Shown here in pieces: positions 7,102-15,377 of a DNA stretch of 16,592 bases. The stretch's first letter is position 1. Each line of letters begins with the position of its first letter. Source of the stretch: Desulfobacterales bacterium (GTDB taxonomy: Bacteria > Desulfobacterota > DSM-4660 > Desulfatiglandales > JALVZP01); contig JALVZP010000014.1 of NCBI GenBank assembly GCA_027037575.1, positions 1 through 16,592 on the forward strand, given 5' to 3'. Position numbers and translations under genes: made by a program. The notes under the pieces were generated by a model. That model did no database searches. It was not told the origin of the DNA and saw only the letters and a list, made by a program, of their open reading frames with translations.

Positions 7102-7539
7102 ATGATTCAGGGTCTTAAGATAAGAAAGATAAGACCTGAGGATGCAATCCATTTAGAAAGGATACAAGCACTTATTACAAAGGCACCATGCAAGACAGAC
7201 TTTAAAAGGATTATTCAGGAACAGCTAAAGGAGGATAAGGATGTAAGCCTTGTTGCAGAAATAGATGGGAAAGTAGTGGGCTATATGATAAGCTACATGA
7301 TCTATGCAGGATTTGGGATAGAAAAGAGTGCATGGATTGCCATATTTGGAATAGATCCAAAGTTTATGGGACAGGGAATAGGAAAGAGGCTGGCAGAAGA
7401 GACATTTAAGATATATCAGAAAAGGGGAATAAAAGATATCTATACTTCTGTGCGCTGGGATTCTGTTGATCTTATCTCCTTTTTTAAAACACTCGGCTTT
7501 GATAGAAGTGAATTTATAAATTTGAGAAAAGAACTTTAG
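7102..7539 (+). CDS. GNAT-family N-acetyltransferase
   Basis: 145 residues covering one GNAT fold. LKIRKIRPED (5-14) is the first strand, and VSLVAEIDGKVVGYMISYMI (48-67) holds strands 2-4. IAIFGIDPKFMGQGIGKRLAEE (79-100) includes the acetyl-CoA pyrophosphate loop QGIGKR. The C-terminal VDLISFFKTLGFDR is the usual alpha4/beta7 region. The acceptor cannot be inferred; small molecules, protein N-termini and lysines are all possible. It follows the DUF2080 gene by one base. Its stop TAG overlaps the stop of the convergent bamF/mvhD gene by 4 bases, so there is no room for an intergenic terminator. Confidence 0.9.
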   Translation: MIQGLKIRKIRPEDAIHLERIQALITKAPCKTDFKRIIQEQLKEDKDVSLVAEIDGKVVGYMISYMIYAGFGIEKSAWIAIFGIDPKFMGQGIGKRLAEETFKIYQKRGIKDIYTSVRWDSVDLISFFKTLGFDRSEFINLRKEL

Positions 7540-8369
7540 CCTGCTACCTTCCTCCTTTGCACTATTCTTTGCTCCTCAGGAATAGGTGGTGGAATAGGTT
7601 CTCCTATAAGCTTCTTTACTGCCCTAAACTTGGGTGGACATACCTCATAGCATGTCCCACACTTTATGCATTTGTCCTGATCAATTATATGGATCTTGTT
7701 CTTATCCCCATCTATTGCCTTTGCAGGACACCTTCTTCTACATGTCCCGCATGCCTGGCATTTCTCAGGATCAATATAGTAAGATGGAATATTTGTAAGT
7801 AGATTTTCTATCTCTTCCTTTGTGTAAAGGCTTTCATACTCCTCTATATTATCCAGCATCTTTAAGAGCTTTTCTTTCATGGACGACTTTATATAAGGGA
7901 TAAGCCCAATAACATCCCGAAACTTCTTCTTCAATTCCTCCTTTCCTATTCCCTCAGCCTCACCAATAGGCCCTATTTCCCTTATTTTCTTTGTGAAATC
8001 TGTTACAACCCTTGCAAATCTTATTCCTTCAGCAGATGACATGAATTCTATCATCAGCCTTTCGGGATTTATTCCCAGAAATTCCATAATCCTTTTGCAT
8101 AAAGAGACCATATTCAGGGCATGGATATTTCCCTGAGTAGTATAATTGCATTCTCCTATACGGCATCCAATTATAAACACACCATCTGCTCCATTGTAAA
8201 ATGCACGCAGAATAAATCCCAAATCAACCCTTCCACTGCACATAACCCTTATAAGCCTTATATCTGGTGGATACTGTAGTCTGGAAACTCCAGCCAAATC
8301 AGCAGCTCCATACCCTCACCAGAAGCATACAAAACCTAATATCTTTGGACTAAACTTTTCTGCTACCAT
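7536..8369 (-). CDS. bamF: MvhD-ferredoxin fusion, selenoprotein (BamF-like)
   Basis: 277 residues when the in-frame TGA at 8316-8318 (codon 18) is read as selenocysteine. The ATG at 8367-8369 lies one base after the hdrA stop with GGAGG upstream. The N-terminus then reads MVAEKFSPKILGFVCFW-Sec-GYGAADLAGVSRL, which fits the MvhD family where CxWC carries [2Fe-2S] ligands: C15 is kept and Sec18 takes the second cysteine. Other MvhD marks are RVMCSGRVD (C44) and IIGCRIGECNY (C69, C74). A ferredoxin domain follows with two CxxCxxC(x3)C motifs at 204-214 and 234-244. MvhD links HdrA to an electron partner in flavin-based bifurcating complexes, and BamF is the equivalent in class II benzoyl-CoA reductase. 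Starting at TTG 8297 would lose the conserved N-terminus. Confidence 0.88.
8281..8293 (-). promoter_or_regulatory. Candidate bacterial SECIS hairpin in mvhD/bamF
   Basis: Downstream of the TGA at 8316-8318, coding-strand CTGGA pairs with TCCAG around a three-base loop GTT that begins with G. The loop begins 28 nt after the TGA, inside the usual 16-37 nt range for bacterial SECIS elements that recruit SelB. The stem has five pairs and can extend by a G-C pair beyond one mismatch. Short but consistent with the consensus. Confidence 0.7.
8316..8318 (-). other. In-frame TGA recoded as selenocysteine, codon 18 of mvhD/bamF
   Basis: The frame is continuous and family-like on both sides of the TGA (VCFW before, GYGAADLAGVSRL after). 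The TGA falls on a cysteine position of MvhD, and TGA is used as a true stop in four other genes here, so a reassigned code is unlikely. Confidence 0.88.
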
Positions 8370-8370
8370 C

Positions 8371-11300
8371 TTATTTTCCTCCTGCTGCTACTTTCTTCTC
8401 TTCCTCTACTGCTTCTTCTAAAAGAAGACTATCTATCTCACGTATTATCTCTTCATCAGTGTAGTGCTTTAGCTGTATTGCACCTGTTGGACATTTTGCA
8501 TTGCAGAGTCCATCTCCCTTACAAAGGACTGGATTTACCTGTGCCTTCTTTGCTCCTTTTATTGTAACAAGTTGTATTGCGCCATATGCACATGCCTCAA
8601 CACATGCACCACATCCCATACACTTATCTACATCCACTTCTGCAACAGATCCTGATGCAGTAACAACATCCTGTGAAAGAAGTGTCAGGACACGGCCTGC
8701 AGCTCCATGTGCCTGATTTATTACCTCGTTTATATGCTTTGGATAATGTGCTGTTCCACAAAGATATACTCCCTCTGTTGCAAAATCTACTGGCCTTAGC
8801 TTTACATGAGCCTCTTTAAAGAATCCATCCTCATTTAATGGAACCTTATATAGAAGTGCTATCTTTTCCGCATCCTTTGAAGGAATAGCAGCAGCTGAAA
8901 GGATAAGGAGATCAGTATCTATTTCCAGATCCATATCCAGGATAGGATCTTTTACAGTAACCTTTATTACTCCACCCTCTTCCCTTACCTGTGGGACATT
9001 TTCTGGTGGTTCATACCTGATAAATCTTACCTCCTTATCTGCTGCCTCCCTATAGAAATCCTCCTTGAATCCATATGTCCTCATGTCTCTAAATAGGATA
9101 TAGATATCCATATCTGGATTTATCTCTTTTAGCTTGAGTGCATTCTTTATTGCATGGCTACAGCAGACCCTGCTACAGTAGTTTCTCTCCTCATTTCTAC
9201 ATCCAACACACTGGATCATAACAACTGTCTGTGCATTGGTTACCTTTTCATCCTTCTTTGCAATAAGCTCTTCAAGTTCTAACTGCGTCAATACATTCTC
9301 ATTTTCTCCATAGAGATACTCCTTTGGCTTATATTCTTCAGAACCAATGGCAATTACGGCAGCACCATGCTTTATCTCTACTGCGCCTCTATCTGTATTT
9401 GCCTTTGTAACAAAGTTTCCAACATATCCACTTACCTCAGTTATCTCAGCACCTGTATATACATGAATCAGTGGATGCTTATATACCTTTTGTATAAGAT
9501 CTTTTAAGAACTTCTGAACATCTAAGCCTTCAAGTGTATAGTGGAGTCTTCTTGCAATACCACCAAGTTCCTTTTCCTTCTCTAATAGATATACCTCATG
9601 TCCCTGATTTGCTATGGAAAGTGCACATGTCATTCCTGCAATTCCACCACCTATAACCAGTGCCCTTTTGTCTACAGGAAGTTCAAACTCCTTTAAAGGT
9701 TCAAGTGCTGCTACCCTTGCAACTGCCTTTCTTACAATGTCCTTTGCCTTCTGAGTTGCTGCCTCCTTTTCCTGAGAATGGACCCATGAACAGTGTTCCC
9801 TTATGTTTGTCATCTCAAGGAGATACTGATTTAGCCCTGCCTCTTTTAGTGTTTCCATAAAGAGTGGTTCCAGTGTCCTTGGACTACATGCAGCAACAAC
9901 AACGCGATTTAGATTCTTTTCCTTTATCATATCAGTAATTTCCTTAGCAGAATTAGTTGTACAGGAAAAAAGCTGCTCCTGTGCATGTACAACATATGGT
10001 AGTGTCTTTACATATTCGACAACCTCAGGCACGTTTACAACTCTACCTATATTTGCACCACAATGGCAGACAAATACACCAATCCTCGGCTCTTTTCCCT
10101 TCACATCTATCTCTTCTGGATACTTCTTTTCTTCTACAAGCTTTCCACGCCTATAATTTAAGAGTTCACCACACTTTGCACTTGCCGCACTTGCACCAAA
10201 TACAGACTCTGGAATATCTATTGGCCCCTGAAATGCACCTGTTACAAATACCCCTTTTTTGCTTGTCTCTACTGGATTTTCCAGATTGGTCTTACAGAAT
10301 CCATGAGATTCAAGCTCTATACCGAACTTTTCCGCAAGCTCCTTTGCATCCTTTGGTGGACAAAGACCTACAGAAAGGACAACCATGTCAAACTCTTCTT
10401 CCTTTACTCCTTCTGTAGGTGTGGAATATCTTATTGTCACATTATTTGTTTCTGGAATCTCTCTTCCAGCAGATACATAGCTCCTGATAAATCTTACCTT
10501 TGGAAGACTGTTTGCCCTTTCAAAGTATCTTTCAAAGTCCTTCCCATAGGCACGTATATCATTGTGAAATACAGTTATATCTAAGTCGGGATCATGTTCC
10601 TTAGCAAGAAGGACATGCTTTTGTGTATATGTACAGCATACTGCCGAACAATAGCTATTTCCTCCTTCAAGGACCTGCCTTGAACCAACACATTGTATCC
10701 ATGCAATCCTCTTTGGATGCTTTCCATCAGATGGCCTTATTATCTCACCCCCTGATGGTCCTGTAGAGGAAAGATATCTTTCAAAGTCAAGGCTTGTAAT
10801 CACATTCTTAAATCTTCCATACCCAAAGTCTCCTCTGACTTTTGGATCAAATATCTCAAATCCTGTAGAAAGGACTATTGCTCCAACATTAAGCTCTATC
10901 CTTTCTGGCCTCTGGGTAAGATCTATTGCATTGTTATCACATACAGACTCACATATACGACATTTATCTTCTTTCAGAAAAAGGCATTCCTCATCTATAT
11001 AGGTAATAAGGGGGACAGCCAAAGAGAAATATATATGAGCAGCCTTGCTAAAGCAAAGCCCCTGATTATAAGGGTCAGGGACTAATACAGGACAATATTC
11101 CATGCAGGTTGTGCATCCTGTGCAGTTTTCCTCTACTATGTATCTTGGCCTCTTAATAAGTGTGACCTTGAAATCTCCAGCTTCTCCTTCGACCTCCTTT
11201 ACATCTGTATATGTGAGGATTTCTATATTTGGATGACGGTCGGCCTCGACCATCTTGGGTGCAAGTATTCAGGTAGAGCATTCATTGGTGGGGAATGTCT

Positions 11301-11487
11301 TGTCCAGTTGTGCCATCTTTCCACCAATGGATGGTGCCTTTTCTACCAAATATACCTTAAATCCAGATGATGCCAGATCCAAGGCAGCCTGTATTCCACT
11401 TATTCCTCCTCCAACAATTAATACATCCCCTTGTTCCCTTCTTAGATCTTCAAATATCTTCCTCTCTTCCACCTTTATTACCCCCAT
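8371..11487 (-). CDS. bamE: Double-length HdrA flavoprotein, selenoprotein (BamE-like)
   Basis: 1038 residues when the TGA at 11269-11271 (codon 73) is selenocysteine. The first half starts with FAD loop VGGGISGIQAA, then the HdrA stretch MAQLDKTFPTNECST-Sec-ILAPKMVE, where most homologues have cysteine. Two ferredoxin motifs follow (122-132 and 168-183), then the HdrA cysteine set C266, C280, C284, C285. From about residue 467 a second, complete HdrA begins: IGVFVCHCGANIGR, FAD loop VIGGGIAGM (near 611), C760/C763/C771/C775/C776, and C-terminal ferredoxin motifs at 956-966 and 989-999. HdrA is the bifurcating flavin subunit; BamE is its counterpart in benzoyl-CoA reductase. The start follows the hdrCB stop by 2 bases and has only a weak ribosome site. 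Without recoding it would appear as two genes. Confidence 0.9.
11232..11254 (-). promoter_or_regulatory. Candidate bacterial SECIS hairpin in hdrA/bamE
   Basis: After the TGA at 11269-11271, GATG+GTCG pairs with CGAC and CATC around loop AGGC, with a CGT bulge on the 3' side. G is the second loop base, and the loop starts 23 nt after the TGA. The stem uses codons GTC GAG GCC GAC CGT, unusually GC rich for a gene that prefers GCA, GAT and AGA/AGG. That suggests selection for RNA structure. Confidence 0.78.
11269..11271 (-). other. In-frame TGA recoded as selenocysteine, codon 73 of hdrA/bamE
   Basis: The flanking protein is intact HdrA on both sides (DKTFPTNECST before, ILAPKMVEADRHPNI after), and the TGA replaces the second cysteine of the family CSxC motif. 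HdrA selenoproteins with Sec in this motif are known from methanogens and some bacteria. Confidence 0.9.
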
Positions 11488-11489
11488 TT

Positions 11490-12656
11490 TTAGATTACTT
11501 CTTGTAAAATCTCTGTTATATCCTTTATTTCTAAGGCTTCTGCTCTTGGATCTTCTGCTGTCTTTTTGCTGTCCTCAAGCATAGTAATGCAATATGGGCA
11601 GGCAGTTGCAAGGACTTCTGCACCTACATCAAGCGCCTGCTGTATCCTGATTTCAGAAAATCTTTCTCCTTTTAGGGTCTCCATCCATACCCTTCCACCG
11701 CCTCCACCACAGCAGAGGCTATCCTCTCTGCTATCTGGAAGCTCAATAAGCTCAAGTCCAGGAATACTTTTTAGGATCTCTCTTGGTTCATCATATATAC
11801 CATTGTGTCTTCCAAGATAGCATGGATCATGATATGCAACCTTCTTTGGATACTCATTCTTTATCTTTAGCTTCCCATCTTTTATAAGATTAAAGAGAAA
11901 TTGGGTCATATGGGTAATTTCAAAGTTCACACTAAAATATTCTGGATATTCATTCTTGAATGTATGATAGCAATGAGGAGATGAGACCAGGATTCTTCTT
12001 ACCCCAGCATCAATAAATGCCTTTATATTCTCTTTTGCAAGCTGTTTAAATAGCTCTTCATCTCCTGTTTTCCTTATGCTTTCTCCACAGCAGTTTTCCT
12101 TTTCCCCAAGTATTCCATATTCTAAACCCGACATATTCAGGATCTTTGCAGTAGCCTTTGCAACCTTCTTCATCCTTGGATCATAACAGAGGTAGCATCC
12201 TGGAAAATAGAGAATCTCCTTTTCTTCATCGAATTCTGGAACATTTAGCCCCTTTGCCCAATCTGTCCTCTTCTTCCTTTCTTCACTTAAGGGATTCCCT
12301 TCTGCAACAAGGCTTGCATTTGCTGTCTTTACAGGCTTCACATGTTCTGGAAATACACCATATTCGTTTGCTATCTTTCTAAGAGACACAGTAAGATCTA
12401 TCAATTTTACCCCCCGTGGGCACCTGTAATGACATCTTCCACAAGTAGTACAACGCCATATATCCTCTGTCTCTATCTCTGTCATTCCAAAGCATGCCTG
12501 CCTTACTACCTTCCTCATGCTAAACTTTATTACTCTGTTCCAGGGGCATAAACTATCACATGTCCCACACTGATAACAGTATTTAAATACATCTCCACCA
12601 CTTAATTTTATTACCTCTACAATCTCTTTATATTCAGCTACATTTTCTGCCATCAT
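11490..12656 (-). CDS. bamD: HdrC-HdrB fusion FeS protein (HdrD/BamD-like)
   Basis: 388 residues joining an HdrC-like ferredoxin part to an HdrB-like part. Two [4Fe-4S] motifs lie at C27/C30/C33/C37 and C69/C72/C75/C79. Two CCG domains follow. The first has C154, C157, C189/C190 and C229 (SPHCYHTF, lacking the final CxxC). The second is canonical with C279, C315/C316 and CPYC at 353-356 and could hold a non-cubane cluster as in HdrB. In Hdr complexes this part reduces the disulfide. In the Bam complex BamD is thought to relay electrons between BamBC and the BamEF module. A start at 12653 (second ATG) has the better distance from AAAGGAG. The gene lies 16 bases after bamC and 2 before bamE. 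Confidence 0.88.
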   Translation of the reverse strand: MMAENVAEYKEIVEVIKLSGGDVFKYCYQCGTCDSLCPWNRVIKFSMRKVVRQACFGMTEIETEDIWRCTTCGRCHYRCPRGVKLIDLTVSLRKIANEYGVFPEHVKPVKTANASLVAEGNPLSEERKKRTDWAKGLNVPEFDEEKEILYFPGCYLCYDPRMKKVAKATAKILNMSGLEYGILGEKENCCGESIRKTGDEELFKQLAKENIKAFIDAGVRRILVSSPHCYHTFKNEYPEYFSVNFEITHMTQFLFNLIKDGKLKIKNEYPKKVAYHDPCYLGRHNGIYDEPREILKSIPGLELIELPDSREDSLCCGGGGGRVWMETLKGERFSEIRIQQALDVGAEVLATACPYCITMLEDSKKTAEDPRAEALEIKDITEILQEVI

Positions 12657-12672
12657 CCTGCTCCTTTATGGA

Positions 12673-13227
12673 TTATGGAGTTTGCTCTTTTTTAACAAGT
12701 CTTTCAAATGTTTCTAATACCTTATCTGGCCCAAATGTTTTTATCAAATGTTCTAATCCCATATCCAGCTCATCCCACTCTCTTTCTTCCTCTACTTCTT
12801 CTTCCCTTTCCTCATATGTAAGTGCATCATTTATACAAACCTGCACACACATTGGTTCTTCCAGAGGGGGTTCACTTTCACAGGAATCACATTTTAGAGG
12901 AAGTTTGGAATCTGGATCCTGAAATAGCTCCCTTGATGGGCAATCAACTGCTCCACAAAATAGACATTCATCATATTCCTTACCATCAATTATGTATTTA
13001 TTTCTGGCCAGACATTCTGCAGGTGCCTGTGGACCACCAAGGACAGGAACGAATAAATTTCTATATGGATCCCAGTGGACAAAGATCCTTGATCTCCCAG
13101 GATTAATAATGGAGAATTTATCTGTTGAATGATATCCAGAACATATTGCCTCACATGCCCTGCAGCCATTACATTCATCAGCGTTAATTATTATCTGTTT
13201 TACTATCTTCTTTTTTTTCTCAGCCAC
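12673..13227 (-). CDS. bamC: Multi-cluster ferredoxin-type electron transfer protein (BamC-like)
   Basis: 184 residues with an HycB/DmsB-like layout. CNGCRACEAIC (19-29) starts the first cluster. Additional cysteines are C72, C88/C91/C96 (CLFCGAVDC), C113/C116 (CDSC) and C127/C131 (CVQVC), enough for three [4Fe-4S] clusters in this fold. The C-terminal 45 residues are acidic helix without cysteines. In class II benzoyl-CoA reductase, BamC pairs tightly with BamB to deliver electrons to the tungsten site, and this gene directly follows the BamB-like gene. The start is GTG at 13225-13227 with GAGGAGG upstream, one base after the bamB stop. Similar FeS subunits accompany other AOR enzymes, so the name depends on the operon. 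Confidence 0.85.
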   Translation of the reverse strand: MAEKKKKIVKQIIINADECNGCRACEAICSGYHSTDKFSIINPGRSRIFVHWDPYRNLFVPVLGGPQAPAECLARNKYIIDGKEYDECLFCGAVDCPSRELFQDPDSKLPLKCDSCESEPPLEEPMCVQVCINDALTYEEREEEVEEEREWDELDMGLEHLIKTFGPDKVLETFERLVKKEQTP

Positions 13228-13228
13228 C

Positions 13229-15214
13229 TTATTCCTCCTCTTCTTCTGGTTTTAAAATTCCTCTCTTTATAAAGTCTTCAGCCACATAATCTAAATTGAG
13301 ATTCTTTAATGTCTTTATTGTAGGAATGCCTTCCTTGTTCCATCCTCTATATTTATAATATGTATCCAGAAGTTTCTCTTCATATTCAGGAAATCTCTTT
13401 TTCCAGTGATCTTCTGGTGGCTTTTCATCCTTCCTCCTCATTCCTCTCCTTACATTTATTGCCCTAACCAGGGTTCTCACCCTTGTCGCTGTTGTCCATA
13501 GTTCATCTTCATCTATCTCCAAGCCTGTTGCCGCAGAAATTATCTCAGGATAATTGTGTATATGATAAGGAGGCTTGATTGGAAAAGAAGAAAGTCCTGC
13601 ACATACCCCTGTGCAGTCATCTATATAGTGCATGATCTCCTGCCATTCTACAAGCTCACAGCAGAGATCTGGTGGTGGATAAAATGGAAATACCTTTCCT
13701 TCATCTCCCCACTCTAAGATGAATCTCTTAAATCTTTCTTCTTTCCCTTTTGGAACATGTGGCCAATCCTTTACAAATTCTTCCCTCACTTCTTTTGGAA
13801 GAGGTGCCTGTGGAATCTGACCTTCAATCTGAGTAATATTCCCTTTTTCACCAGTTGCATACATAAGGAAGTATATAGGATTGAGCATACCAAGCTTAAT
13901 AACCATCTGCTCATGCTTCTTTGTGGTATTATGATCAAACTTTTCTGCACCTTTTCCAATCCTTCTTGCTGCCCAATATACTCCATCAGCAAGAATATCT
14001 CCAATCCCTTCCCTTCTTACAATCTTTTCAAGAAGATAATAGAATCTTTCTTCATTATTCTTTGGAAATCCAGGAAGATCCTTATCTGTTAATATTCCAT
14101 TCTCATATAGCTCTACGGCAAATGCCATAACCTGTGGAGTAGTAAACCCATCTAATCCATATTCCTGAGCCTTTCCTGCTATATCAAAATTAAATTCCAG
14201 ACTATCTGATTCAGCAGCCATGAGATACGTGAGCTTTGAAAAGCACTTCATTAAGTATCTATGTGTTGTAAGACCATCATGCCTGATTATTGCACCACAT
14301 TCAACTGGGCAATTATAACAGCTTACATATCTTTCTATACGCCTTCTTTGTGTCTCAGCCCATTTCTTTTCAATCTCCTCTGTCCAGAAGTCCTTTCTTC
14401 TGTATCTTGCATGCCCCCAGGCAAAGCTTGTTGTATGCCATCTTTCATCAAAGAGTTTCATCTCTTGAGGAGAACCGATATATGCAAGGATACCAGGAAT
14501 ACCTGGAAGAGGATTCTGGAGTCTGTATTGGATATACTTTAAAAGTTCAAAATATAATTCTTTCATCCTTTCAGGTTTTGCCTGAGGAACATCCTTTGTT
14601 CCACGAACAGCTATTGCCTTTAGGTTCTTAGATCCCATTACAGCCCCGAGTCCTAAACGGCTTGCACTATTCCTTCCATGCTCTAAGGAGGCAAAGAATA
14701 CCCTATTTTCTCCTGCAAGTCCTATAGCCATCACCTGGACCTTAGAGTCTTTCATCTCTTGTCTGATCAGGTATGAAGTTTCATAGGTCCCCTTTCCTTT
14801 AAGATGCTTCGCATCTCTGATTTCTACTTTATCATTATTAATCCAGAGATATACCAGTTCAGGGGCCTTTCCTTTTAGGATTATTCTGTCATAACCTGCA
14901 TATTTTAATTCGGGCGCCCAGAAACCACCCATCATAGAAAATCCAAGCAGCTTTGTCTGAGGAGAATAGGAGGTAACAATTGTCCTGTTCGCTCCGTGAG
15001 CCATGGTTCCATCTAAAAGACCAGCAGCAAATATGAGCAGGTTATCTGGATCGAATGGATCAGCATCTGCAGGAACCCTGCTCCACATTGTATATGCATT
15101 CAGCCCCAAGCCTCCCAGGTAAAGTTCAGTCAATTTTGGATCTCTTTCTACTTTTTCAATATTTCCTGTAGAAAGATCTATTTCTAAATCATAACCTGTT
15201 TCTCCGTATCTCAT
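13229..15214 (-). CDS. bamB: Tungsten enzyme of the AOR family, benzoyl-CoA reductase BamB-like
   Basis: 661 residues, full length, all AOR domains present. The N-terminus MRYGETGYDLEIDLSTGNIE and the run GFSMMGGFWAPELKYAGYD closely resemble Geobacter BamB as I remember it. [4Fe-4S] ligands are C299, C302, C306 (CYNCPVEC) and C538 (DDCTGVC). Residues I recall as the BamB active site (Glu251, His260, Cys322) have counterparts at E251 (SPQEM), H260 (RWHTT) and C324 (LMKCFSKLTY). The enzyme would bind a bis-pyranopterin tungsten centre and dearomatise benzoyl-CoA, or act reversibly on a cyclohexadienoyl-CoA. AOR paralogues with other substrates exist, so the substrate is an inference. Ribosome site AAGGGGAAGG precedes the ATG. 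First gene of the operon with its own strong promoter. Confidence 0.88.
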   Translation of the reverse strand: MRYGETGYDLEIDLSTGNIEKVERDPKLTELYLGGLGLNAYTMWSRVPADADPFDPDNLLIFAAGLLDGTMAHGANRTIVTSYSPQTKLLGFSMMGGFWAPELKYAGYDRIILKGKAPELVYLWINNDKVEIRDAKHLKGKGTYETSYLIRQEMKDSKVQVMAIGLAGENRVFFASLEHGRNSASRLGLGAVMGSKNLKAIAVRGTKDVPQAKPERMKELYFELLKYIQYRLQNPLPGIPGILAYIGSPQEMKLFDERWHTTSFAWGHARYRRKDFWTEEIEKKWAETQRRRIERYVSCYNCPVECGAIIRHDGLTTHRYLMKCFSKLTYLMAAESDSLEFNFDIAGKAQEYGLDGFTTPQVMAFAVELYENGILTDKDLPGFPKNNEERFYYLLEKIVRREGIGDILADGVYWAARRIGKGAEKFDHNTTKKHEQMVIKLGMLNPIYFLMYATGEKGNITQIEGQIPQAPLPKEVREEFVKDWPHVPKGKEERFKRFILEWGDEGKVFPFYPPPDLCCELVEWQEIMHYIDDCTGVCAGLSSFPIKPPYHIHNYPEIISAATGLEIDEDELWTTATRVRTLVRAINVRRGMRRKDEKPPEDHWKKRFPEYEEKLLDTYYKYRGWNKEGIPTIKTLKNLNLDYVAEDFIKRGILKPEEEEE

Positions 15215-15254
15215 AGCCTTCCCCTTTTTTTTATTTCTTTTTAAGAGCGATCAC

Positions 15255-15283
15255 ATCATAGCTATATTGTAATTACATGTCAA
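15255..15283 (-). promoter_or_regulatory. Strong sigma70-type promoter of the bam/hdr operon, with palindrome in the spacer
   Basis: On the minus strand a perfect TTGACA (15283-15278) is followed after exactly 17 bases by TATGAT (15260-15255), five of six -10 matches. The start site would be about 35 bases before the bamB ATG, leaving a short leader. The spacer contains TGTAATTACA (15268-15277), a perfect 10-bp palindrome that a repressor could occupy. This is the best promoter in the window. Confidence 0.75.
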
Positions 15284-15339
15284 GAGGAATTAAGAAGAAC
15301 TTAGACTCGGTTAATAGTATTTTTTAGATATTATTTTCC

Positions 15340-15358
15340 TCAGGCAGCCGCCTCCTGA
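15340..15358 (-). terminator. Weak hairpin downstream of the glycogen-synthase-like gene
   Basis: TCAGG and CCTGA can pair around a nine-base loop, or AGGC with GCCT in an alternative fold. It starts about 20 bases after the glgA-like stop. No U-run follows on the minus strand, so intrinsic termination is uncertain; a role as an mRNA 3' structure is equally possible. Confidence 0.35.
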
Positions 15359-15377
15359 AAGAATCAAAATCAAAATT

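Noticed and set aside
8298..8369. A stop codon making mvhD/bamF a 5'-truncated or broken gene
   Set aside because: The frame on both sides is conserved MvhD sequence, the TGA sits on a cysteine column, a SECIS-like hairpin follows, and a good ribosome site precedes the upstream ATG.
11254..11487. A separate 72-residue FAD-binding protein upstream of a 960-residue HdrA, or a frameshift pseudogene
   Set aside because: The two parts are in the same frame, separated only by TGA and five conserved residues. Joined through Sec they give a normal HdrA stretch.
15215..15377. Molybdenum/tungsten cofactor riboswitch upstream of the AOR operon
   Set aside because: The strong promoter leaves a leader of only about 35 bases, too short for that RNA. 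The upstream hairpin at 15340-15358 would lie outside the bam transcript.
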